Shown piece after piece: positions 1 to 5,173 of a stretch of DNA of 5,173 bases. This DNA is from Anaerolineae bacterium (GTDB lineage: Bacteria > Chloroflexota > Anaerolineae > Aggregatilineales > Aggregatilineaceae): assembly GCA_016929355.1 (NCBI GenBank), contig JAFGJA010000371.1, positions 1 to 5,173 of the forward strand. The letters run 5' to 3'. The notes beneath the pieces were generated by a model. It did no database searches and had not been told where the DNA came from. It saw only the letters and a program-made list of their open reading frames with translations. Both the position numbers and the translations under genes were made by a program. Each line of letters starts with the position of its first letter. Positions within the stretch are counted from its first letter, which is position 1.

Positions 1-2
1 AG

Positions 3-42
3 TCCCCTCTCTGCTTGCGGAGAGGGGATTTAGGGGTGAGGT
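3..42. repeat. Short hairpin repeat copy downstream of ileS
   Basis: A stem pairs bases 4-13 with 18-27, with a flanking T3-A28 pair and one G-T wobble. On the plus strand the loop is CTTG closed by G-C, a stable tetraloop type. It is followed by the tail GGGGTGAGGT (33-42), the same tail as at 3863-3872 and in the same orientation. It begins 62 bases after the ileS stop in transcription order. It may end or process the ileS transcript, but the window stops 2 bases further on, so any T-run is not visible. The rest of 1-103 shows no gene. Confidence 0.7.
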
Positions 43-89
43 TAAACGAAAATACGACATGAAGGCTTAACTTAATGCCTATGGGCTAG

Positions 90-99
90 GGGGTGAGGT
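90..99. repeat. Isolated end fragment of the hairpin repeat
   Basis: GGGGTGAGGT, identical to the tail of the repeats at 33-42 and 3863-3872, stands alone here without a preceding GAGAGGGG hairpin. It lies 4 bases beyond the ileS stop codon. It looks like a decayed or truncated repeat copy; a chance match is possible because it is short. Confidence 0.5.
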
Positions 100-103
100 A
101 ATC

Positions 104-3100
104 TTACAACTGGCGGACGCCGATAGTCACGGTTTCGCCCGACGCTTTGATCTCGAATGTCTCGCTGTGCGCGCCAGCCTGCGGCGCACCTGCCGCCATT
201 TCATCGGCCAGCGTTTCCTGCTGGATGTAATCGCTAAAGGCATCAATTGCCGCCTGCCAGCGCTCGTTAGCCTGATACGTCACGGCGATATGATCGCTGA
301 TGTCGAAGTCGGCATCCTTGCGCAAGGTCTGCACACGGCGCACAAATTCACGCGCCAGCCCTTCCTGGATCAGATCGTCGGTCAGTTCCGTCGAGAGCGC
401 CGCCACGTAGCCGTAATCCTCGGCGACAGCGTACCCTTCGGCGGCTGATTCCTGCACTTCGCATTGATCCGGCGTGATGGTATAGGTTTTACCCTCAACC
501 TCGACGGTGATGGCTTCGCCCGCTTTGAGCGCTTTCGCCCAGCGTTCGACATCGGCGGGATCACCTTCGCGCAGCGCCTTTTGCACTTTCGGGAAATCGC
601 CTCGGAGCAACCGCGCCAACACTTGCGGTAGCGGATTCAGGCTGTAGGTCAGCATATCTTCCGCCGATTCGACCACGCGCACCGTTTTAACGTTCAATTC
701 CTCCGCGATAGTTCCCGCCAGCGCTTTCACTGTGTCATTTTCGGCGCTGTAGCGCGTCACGAACACAGCCTCCGCGAGTGGTTGGCGCACCTTGAGATCG
801 GCGGTGTGGCGCGCGGCATGGCCCAGGCTGACAAGTTTCTGTGTCAGGCGCATGTCTGCCATGACTTTTTCGTCGATCAGCGCAGCATTATATTTCGGCC
901 AGAAGACGAGATGCACGCTTTCCGGCGCGTCAGGATTATCCTTTGCGACCAGATTGCGGTACATCGCTTCGGACAAGAACGGCATCGATGGCGCGAGCAG
1001 TTTGGCGACCATCACCAGCGATTCGTACAACGTCTGGTAAGCGGCGAGTTTGTCCGTGTCACTCTCTGATTTCCAGAAGCGGCGGCGCGAACGGCGCAGA
1101 TACCAGTTGCTCAGACTATCCACAAATGTTTCAATCGGGCGCGTGGCGCGTGGTACGTCGTAGGCGTCATAACCTTCGGTGACTTCGCGGGCCAGCGCGT
1201 GCAGTTCGCTCAGAATCCAGCGATCTAACGGATCACGATCCGCGACAGGTACAGGTTTTTGCTTCGGATCGAAGTTGTCCAGATTGGCATACGTCACAAA
1301 GAAGCTGTAGACATTCCACAGCGTCAGGTAGAAGTTACGCACCGCCTCGCCGACCAACTCTACCGAGAAGCGGCGCGGTTCGCCGGGCGGCCCCGCCGTG
1401 TACATGTACCATCTAAACGCATCGGCCCCGTACTGATCCAGTACGCTCCAGGGTTCGACGATGTTGCCCAGGCTCTTGGACATTTTTTGACCATTTTCAT
1501 CAAGGATGTGGCCCAGGCTGATACAGTTCTTGAAGTTGACGCTCTCGAACAGCATCGACGCAATCGCGTGCTGGCTGTAGAACCAGCCGCGCGTCTGATC
1601 CACCGCTTCACAGATGTAATCGGCGGGAAACTGCTGCTCGAACATTTCCTGATTTTTGAACGGGTAGCCCCACTGCGCCACGCCCATCGCGCCGCTATCA
1701 AACCACACGTCGATCAGTTCGGGTACGCGCTGCATGGTCCCGCCGCATTCGGGACACGGAAACGTCACCTCGTCCACATACGGGCGGTGCAGGTCCAGTT
1801 CGGACAAATCGCGTCCGCTCAGTTTTTCGAGTTCGGCCACGCTGCCGATGCAGTGTTTGTGATCGCGGTTATTCTGGCAAACCCAAACCGGGAGCGGCGT
1901 GCCCCAATAGCGTTCGCGGCCCAACGCCCAATCGCGCAGATCGTCCAGCCAGTTGCCGAAACGTCCATCCTTGATGTGGTCGGGAACCCAGTGGATGGTC
2001 TGGTTGAGTTCGATCATTTTTTCGCGGTAGCGGGTCGCTTCGATATACCACGTTTCGCGGGCGTAATAGAGCAAGGGTGTCTTGCAACGCCAGCAGAACG
2101 GGTAATTGTGCTCGTAGGTCTGCACCTTGTACATGATGCCGCGCGCTTCCAGCGACTCGATGATCTGCGGATCAGCATCTTTGACCCACATCCCGGCCCA
2201 GGGTTCTACTGCGTCGATGAACGCGCCATCCGGGGCGACGGTTTGCAGCACGGGCAGATTGAATTCGCGCCCCACGTCCATATCGTCCGCACCAAACGCG
2301 GGCGCGATATGCACGATGCCGGAACCGTCTTCCATGCTGACGAAATCGCCATGCACGACGTAGGCGTAATCCTGTTCAACGGGCAGGAACGTGAACAATG
2401 GCTCGTAATGGACGTTCAGCAGGTTTTCGCCGGGGAATTCCTCCACGACGGTATACGCTTCGGGATTTTTGAGCGCTTTACCCATCAACGCTTTCGCTAA
2501 GATGAGGTGCTCCGTGCCGGTCCCATCCGCGCTCGGTCCTTCGACCTTAACGTATGTTTCGCGGCGATTCACCGCCAGCGCCACATTACCGGGCAGTGTC
2601 CAGGGGGTTGTGGTCCAGACCAGGAAAGAAACCCCCGGCTGATCCTGGATCGCAAAGCGCACGAAAATGCTTGGATCATGCACCGTTTCGTAACCCTGCG
2701 AAACCTCGTGCGTGCTGAGCGGCGTGCCGCAGCGCGCGCAGTAGGGCACAACCTTGTAGCCCTGGTAGAGCAGGTCTTTATCCCAGAACTGGCGCAGAAT
2801 CCACCACACGCTCTGGATGTATTCGTTTTTGTAGGTGACATACGCATCATCCAGATCAACCCAGAAGGCGATCCGCTCGGTCAGCTTTTCCCATTCCTGG
2901 ATGTAACGGAACACGCTGTCACGGCACTTTTTGTTGTATTCCGCGATACCGTATGCCTCGATCTCATGTTTGTGCTTGAGTCCGAGTTCCTTTTCGACCT
3001 CGATCTCAACCGGCAGACCATGCGTATCCCAACCGCCCTTACGCAGCACATACGCGCCGTTCATCGTGTGATAGCGCGGGAACATATCTTTGAACGCGCG

Positions 3101-3283
3101 CGCCAACACATGATGCGTGCCGGGGCGTCCGTTGGCGGTGGGCGGACCTTCGAAAAAGACGTAGGTCCGGCCCCCTTTGCGCTCGTCCATCGAGCGGTGG
3201 AAGATGTCGCGCTCCCGCCAGAAGTCGAGTTGTTGTTTTTCCAGGGCGTCGATGTCGACTTTCGGTGTTACAGCTTCAAACAT
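104..3283 (-). CDS. ileS: Isoleucyl-tRNA synthetase, type 2 (IleRS2), with altered HIGH motif
   Basis: Cytoplasmic class Ia aminoacyl-tRNA synthetase that charges tRNA-Ile with isoleucine using ATP and edits mischarged valine. The 1059 residues fit type 2 enzymes, which are longer than the roughly 940-residue E. coli type. Seen in order: the Rossmann-fold start with PPTANGRPGTHH (47-58), where GTHH stands in place of HIGH; GGWDTHGLPVE (83-93); a CxxC pair at C182/C185; the CP1 editing domain with the threonine-rich WTTTPWTLPGN (223-233) and GSGIVHIAPAFGADD (320-334), D334 being the probable editing aspartate; CxxC pairs at C397/C400 and C510/C513; intact KMSKS (600-604); the anticodon-binding helical domain from about 685, including SNWYLRRSRRRFW (725-737); and a C-terminal DUF5915-like region (about 880-1000). 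The C-terminal zinc finger of type 1 enzymes is absent. ATG 3283 is chosen because AGGAG lies 5 bases upstream and family homology begins at MFEAV. An in-frame start at 3409 would overlap the upstream gene. The gene is complete and ends in TAA. Confidence 0.97.
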   Translation of the reverse strand: MFEAVTPKVDIDALEKQQLDFWRERDIFHRSMDERKGGRTYVFFEGPPTANGRPGTHHVLARAFKDMFPRYHTMNGAYVLRKGGWDTHGLPVEIEVEKELGLKHKHEIEAYGIAEYNKKCRDSVFRYIQEWEKLTERIAFWVDLDDAYVTYKNEYIQSVWWILRQFWDKDLLYQGYKVVPYCARCGTPLSTHEVSQGYETVHDPSIFVRFAIQDQPGVSFLVWTTTPWTLPGNVALAVNRRETYVKVEGPSADGTGTEHLILAKALMGKALKNPEAYTVVEEFPGENLLNVHYEPLFTFLPVEQDYAYVVHGDFVSMEDGSGIVHIAPAFGADDMDVGREFNLPVLQTVAPDGAFIDAVEPWAGMWVKDADPQIIESLEARGIMYKVQTYEHNYPFCWRCKTPLLYYARETWYIEATRYREKMIELNQTIHWVPDHIKDGRFGNWLDDLRDWALGRERYWGTPLPVWVCQNNRDHKHCIGSVAELEKLSGRDLSELDLHRPYVDEVTFPCPECGGTMQRVPELIDVWFDSGAMGVAQWGYPFKNQEMFEQQFPADYICEAVDQTRGWFYSQHAIASMLFESVNFKNCISLGHILDENGQKMSKSLGNIVEPWSVLDQYGADAFRWYMYTAGPPGEPRRFSVELVGEAVRNFYLTLWNVYSFFVTYANLDNFDPKQKPVPVADRDPLDRWILSELHALAREVTEGYDAYDVPRATRPIETFVDSLSNWYLRRSRRRFWKSESDTDKLAAYQTLYESLVMVAKLLAPSMPFLSEAMYRNLVAKDNPDAPESVHLVFWPKYNAALIDEKVMADMRLTQKLVSLGHAARHTADLKVRQPLAEAVFVTRYSAENDTVKALAGTIAEELNVKTVRVVESAEDMLTYSLNPLPQVLARLLRGDFPKVQKALREGDPADVERWAKALKAGEAITVEVEGKTYTITPDQCEVQESAAEGYAVAEDYGYVAALSTELTDDLIQEGLAREFVRRVQTLRKDADFDISDHIAVTYQANERWQAAIDAFSDYIQQETLADEMAAGAPQAGAHSETFEIKASGETVTIGVRQL

Positions 3284-3288
3284 ACTGT

Positions 3289-3293
3289 CTCCT
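3289..3293 (-). promoter_or_regulatory. Ribosome binding site of ileS
   Basis: AGGAG on the minus strand, 5 bases before ATG 3283. It decides the start of ileS against the upstream in-frame ATG at 3409, which lies inside the mutarotase gene. The 44-base spacer between the two genes holds no hairpin and has no room for a T-box leader. Confidence 0.8.
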
Positions 3294-3327
3294 GTTCGGC
3301 TGATGTTGGTTTGAGTGTGATTACGGT

Positions 3328-3747
3328 TTACGCTTCCGGCAGCACAGTGCCAATGGTCAGCAGGATATTGGCATAAATCCGTTGTTCGCCTGTCGCAATG
3401 ACCATACACACATTGCTTGATTTACTTTCCTCGTAGAATGCGAAACGCTCGTGCGCTTGCAGTTCCAGGTCCGGCAGCAATTGGCGAAACTCCGCGAAGA
3501 TGGCGGGTTCTTCGCCGGGCGGCATCATCACTTCGGCGGCTTCGACGGGCATGGCCGTAATCAACGCTGCCAGCACGTCAGTGACGGTCAGCTTGCCGGG
3601 CGACAGGTTGAGTTGTACGCGCCGCGCGGCGGGATTCGCGCCTGTGCTGAACGGGTAATTTCCGTCCGCGATCAGGACTTTGCTGCCGTGTCCAGACGAA
3701 CCGAGAACCTCCAAGATCGTGGGGTGAATCAACTGGCCTTTGAGCAT
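3328..3747 (-). CDS. RbsD/FucU-family sugar mutarotase (D-ribose pyranase / L-fucose mutarotase type)
   Basis: Small cytoplasmic enzyme of a family that speeds ring-form or anomer interconversion of free sugars such as ribose and fucose, feeding sugar kinases or isomerases. Its 139 residues match the usual family length. Visible signatures are MLKG at the start, GHG (19-21) with catalytic-type H20, IADGNYP (26-32) with D28, HERFAFYEE (99-107), and the end motif RIYANILL (123-130) with Y125 and N127. RFAFYE recalls FucU, while H99, MPVEAA (66-71) and YANI recall RbsD, so the substrate cannot be assigned and no symbol is given. ATG 3747 is chosen because GGAGG lies 10 bases upstream; ATG 3756 would leave only 1 base of spacing. 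The open frame continues upstream through the hairpin repeat, but that stretch is not protein-like. No sugar kinase, isomerase or transporter gene is visible nearby. ileS follows after 44 bases and is probably co-transcribed. Confidence 0.92.
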   Translation of the reverse strand: MLKGQLIHPTILEVLGSSGHGSKVLIADGNYPFSTGANPAARRVQLNLSPGKLTVTDVLAALITAMPVEAAEVMMPPGEEPAIFAEFRQLLPDLELQAHERFAFYEESKSSNVCMVIATGEQRIYANILLTIGTVLPEA

Positions 3748-3757
3748 GATTTGCATT

Positions 3758-3762
3758 CCTCC
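3758..3762 (-). promoter_or_regulatory. Ribosome binding site of the mutarotase gene
   Basis: GGAGG on the minus strand. It is 10 bases from ATG 3747 but only 1 base from ATG 3756, so 3747 is the better start and gives the family's MLKG N-terminus. The site begins 10 bases after the neighbouring hairpin arm ends. Confidence 0.7.
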
Positions 3763-3771
3763 AAAGAATGA

Positions 3772-3872
3772 ACCCCTCTCCCTAACCCCCTCCCCATTTG
3801 GTGGAGAGGGGGGATAACGCTCGATCTGTCTCTCCCTCTCCATCGCATGGAGAGGGGGCCGGGGGGTGAGGT
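3772..3872. repeat. Two-hairpin G/C-rich repeat element between the TPR and mutarotase genes
   Basis: This stretch fills most of the 157-base gap (3748-3904). Hairpin A pairs CCCCTCTCC (3773-3781) with GGAGAGGGG (3803-3811), 9 perfect base pairs with a 21-base loop. Hairpin B pairs 3834-3843 with 3847-3856, 10 perfect base pairs around the 3-base loop CGC, and can extend by two more pairs including a G-T wobble. The outer ends are also imperfect inverted repeats: 3772-3795 matches the reverse complement of 3849-3872 at 17 of 24 positions by my count. The plus-strand right end is GGGGTGAGGT (3863-3872), as in the copy at 3-42. This resembles dispersed palindromic or MITE-like repeats. There is no coding potential beyond low-complexity Pro/Arg/Gly frames. 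On the minus strand, hairpin A is followed by a moderately T-rich stretch, so weak termination is possible. Confidence 0.8.
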
Positions 3873-3904
3873 AAACACAGAACAAAAATGTCGGTTAAAT
3901 GTGT

Positions 3905-4894
3905 TTATCTGTCTAATAACTCCAATTGCGCATCTGGCTCCAACAACCGTTTCGCCAGCTTCACATCTGCTTCCAACAAACGCCGCAAGGGAGCCGCCTG
4001 TTTGCTGGCAAAAATCGTCTGCCATTCGTCCAGGCTGTTCGCCTGTTGGCGCAGCGCGGCGAGATGCTGTTCCGTCGCCGCCATATCACCGCGCCGGTAC
4101 GCGGCCCGTGCCAGCCACAAATGCGCCAGCAAGCGATAGCGGCTGTGGGGCAGCCCCATTTTCAGCGCCGCTTCAAGATGTTCCCGCACCGCGTCCGAAT
4201 CCTTCAGCCGGTCCTCGATCATGCCGAGGTTGTAGAGCGGCATCCACTGTCCCGGTTGTTTATCGAGCGCTGTTTGCGCATATTCCCGCGCCCGTTCGTA
4301 TTCGCTGCGCTGCGCGTAGACTTCCGCCAAACCGCCGTAGCCCGTCGGCGATTCTGGCGCGATCTGTGTGATGCGCTCGTAATCCGTGATCGCCTTTGGC
4401 AGATTACTGGACAACCGGAATAGCTCGGCACGAAAACGATAATGCTCGGTTTCATTGGGTTCGGTGGCGATCAACTTGTCCATGATGCTGATCGCGTCTT
4501 TGATATTCCCGGCGCGCAAATGCTTGATCGCGGCCTGATATTCCATCCGCACGCGGCCCCGCAGCACAAACTGCGCCGCGACCATCCAACCCATGGCCGC
4601 CCCGCCAAACGTCAGCGCGTAATCGGGCACGACGATCCCGAATCCAAGCAGGACCAGGCCCGGTCCCAGCGCGATCCAGAGCCGCTTTTTCCCTGCTCCG
4701 GTCAGGCGCGAACTGAGCGTCAGCGCCAGCCCGACGAAAAATAACCAGACCAGCGCGATCTGCGCGGCAAAGAGCCACGATTCCCCGGCAAACAATACCT
4801 GTAATCCCAGGCTGCCGAAGACGGCTCCGGCCAGCAGGACCGCCAAGACGCGCGTATTATTGGGACCAAACCAGTTCACCATTTGACGCAGCAT
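3905..4894 (-). CDS. Membrane-anchored tetratricopeptide-repeat protein of unknown function
   Basis: The 329-residue protein has an N-terminal membrane domain and a C-terminal TPR domain. Four hydrophobic segments lie at about 14-36, 40-62, 71-90 and 93-112. The basic stretch between segments 2 and 3 (SSRLTGAGKKR) and the basic RGRVR after segment 4 suggest both ends and the TPR domain face the cytoplasm. About five TPR-like helical pairs follow at roughly 119-150, 151-184, 185-218, 219-252 and 253-290, with typical positions such as Y, G-L-A and A-L-x-x-x-P. A charged helical tail (302-318) ends the protein. TPR arrays bind other proteins, so this may be an inner-membrane scaffold; no enzymatic motif is seen and the partner is unknown. 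ATG 4894 is supported by GAGGA 10 bases upstream; ATG 4882 is an alternative. It starts 6 bases after the acetyltransferase stop, implying co-translation. Confidence 0.9.
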   Translation of the reverse strand: MLRQMVNWFGPNNTRVLAVLLAGAVFGSLGLQVLFAGESWLFAAQIALVWLFFVGLALTLSSRLTGAGKKRLWIALGPGLVLLGFGIVVPDYALTFGGAAMGWMVAAQFVLRGRVRMEYQAAIKHLRAGNIKDAISIMDKLIATEPNETEHYRFRAELFRLSSNLPKAITDYERITQIAPESPTGYGGLAEVYAQRSEYERAREYAQTALDKQPGQWMPLYNLGMIEDRLKDSDAVREHLEAALKMGLPHSRYRLLAHLWLARAAYRRGDMAATEQHLAALRQQANSLDEWQTIFASKQAAPLRRLLEADVKLAKRLLEPDAQLELLDR

Positions 4895-4900
4895 GAGCGA

Positions 4901-5173
4901 TTAATCCTCGTCCGCTAGATCGTCGTCGTCTTCAAAATTCAATTCCATCCGCATCCGCACCATGATGGCGAGGCCATCCATCGCGCTCCAGAATTCGAGC
5001 GCGTTCGCATCGGCGGCGGCGGTTTGCCATTCCACGCTGCGAATGTCTTCATCCGCAAACCAGTCCAGCATATCTTCGACCAGTGCCGCGCCGATGCCCT
5101 GCCGCCGGTAAGCGCGGTCCACGAAAATATCCGCGATATAGCCCGCTTTGGCGTGTTGGAACAAGTCGGGATG
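4901..5173 (-). CDS. GNAT-family N-acetyltransferase, C-terminal part (5' end outside the window)
   Basis: The 90 visible residues are the C-terminal part of an acetyltransferase that would transfer an acetyl group from acetyl-CoA to an amine; the substrate cannot be told. The acetyl-CoA binding motif A is clear: YIADIFVDRAYRRQGIGAAL, with the pyrophosphate-loop R-x-x-G-x-G as R23-R24-Q25-G26-I27-G28 counted from the window edge, followed by the helix LVEDMLDWF. Motif B follows: a strand (VEWQTAA), then ANALEFWSAMDGL, matching the usual N-x-x-A-x-x-F/W-(Y) pattern. The protein ends in an acidic tail (EDDDDLADED), unusual but plausible for a soluble protein. GNAT proteins are typically about 150-170 residues, so roughly 60-80 N-terminal residues lie beyond the right edge. 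The frame is open to the last base; a TTG at 5164 is internal, not the start. The stop at 4901 is 6 bases before the TPR gene. Confidence 0.88.
   Translation of the reverse strand, partial: HPDLFQHAKAGYIADIFVDRAYRRQGIGAALVEDMLDWFADEDIRSVEWQTAAADANALEFWSAMDGLAIMVRMRMELNFEDDDDLADED
4905..4909 (-). promoter_or_regulatory. Ribosome binding site of the TPR gene, inside the acetyltransferase coding end
   Basis: GAGGA on the minus strand, 10 bases before ATG 4894. It is made by the last Glu and Asp codons (GAG GAT) of the acetyltransferase, directly before its TAA. Ribosomes finishing the upstream gene would terminate on this site, which suggests translational coupling. Confidence 0.6.

Noticed and set aside
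1259..2500. Long open frame of 413 codons on the plus strand, inside ileS
   Set aside because: It lies antisense to a complete, highly conserved synthetase. Its translation shows no family motif and fits a codon-bias shadow in G+C-rich coding DNA.
2507..3376. Open frame of 289 codons on the plus strand, over the 5' part of ileS and the 3' end of the mutarotase gene
   Set aside because: It is antisense to two well-supported genes, shows no recognisable domain, and crosses the boundary between them.
3284..3409. N-terminal extension of IleRS by 42 residues, starting at ATG 3409
   Set aside because: The extension overlaps the 3' end of the mutarotase in another frame, lacks family similarity, and ATG 3283 has a well-placed AGGAG.
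3758..3856. Switch in which a hairpin arm masks the mutarotase ribosome binding site
   Set aside because: The pyrimidine arms read CCTCTCC rather than CCTCC, and each already has a perfect partner, so pairing with GGAGG would be short and unfavourable.
3808..3866. G-quadruplex in the plus-strand G runs
   Set aside because: The runs of G are separated by a gap of about 40 bases and are better explained as hairpin arms.
3772..3872. CRISPR array
   Set aside because: The repeats are palindromic units of different lengths, with no regular spacers and no cas genes nearby.
3748..3885. N-terminal extension of the mutarotase by 46 residues, starting at ATG 3885
   Set aside because: It would translate the hairpin repeat into Pro/Arg-rich sequence. 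The family begins at MLKG, and the ribosome binding site fits ATG 3747.
3873..3904. Promoter for the mutarotase-ileS pair in the A+T-rich stretch after the TPR stop
   Set aside because: The best minus-strand pair (TTTAAC and TTTACC, 18 bases apart) matches only about 3 of 6 positions in each box, too weak to call.
3847..4423. Overlapping plus-strand frames opposite the TPR gene, reading from the hairpin repeat
   Set aside because: They start in low-complexity repeat sequence and run antisense to a clear TPR protein; no domain is seen.

Overview
This 5.2 kb window is compact bacterial DNA with four protein genes, all on the minus strand, so transcription runs from high to low coordinates. By eye the G+C content is in the mid-50s percent. 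The organism cannot be named with certainty. A Chloroflexota-like bacterium is my tentative guess, from the CCCTCTCC/GGAGAGGG hairpin repeats ending in GGGGTGAGGT and from the eukaryote-like type 2 isoleucyl-tRNA synthetase. Both also occur in other phyla.

Layout in transcription order: (1) the C-terminal half of a GNAT-family N-acetyltransferase, cut by the right edge of the window (5173-4901). (2) Six bases later, a 329-residue membrane-anchored TPR protein (4894-3905), whose ribosome binding site lies in the last codons of the acetyltransferase. (3) A 157-base gap holding a roughly 100-base element with two strong hairpins (3772-3872). (4) A 139-residue sugar mutarotase of the RbsD/FucU family (3747-3328). 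(5) After 44 bases, a complete 1059-residue isoleucyl-tRNA synthetase (3283-104). (6) A 103-base tail with a second copy of the hairpin repeat (3-42) and a short remnant of its end (90-99).

The acetyltransferase and TPR genes look translationally coupled. The mutarotase and ileS are probably co-transcribed, with no room for a T-box or other leader in front of ileS. The hairpin elements flank the mutarotase-ileS pair in the same orientation. They may act as partial terminators or RNA-processing sites, or may simply be dispersed repeats. No functional link between the mutarotase, the TPR protein and the synthetase is evident.

The most noteworthy signal is in the synthetase. Its class I signature HIGH is replaced by Gly-Thr-His-His (residues 55-58), the swapped GxHH form associated with mupirocin hyper-resistance in some type 2 IleRS enzymes. 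I see no CRISPR array, tRNA, rRNA, insertion sequence or prophage gene, and no convincing new multi-gene system.
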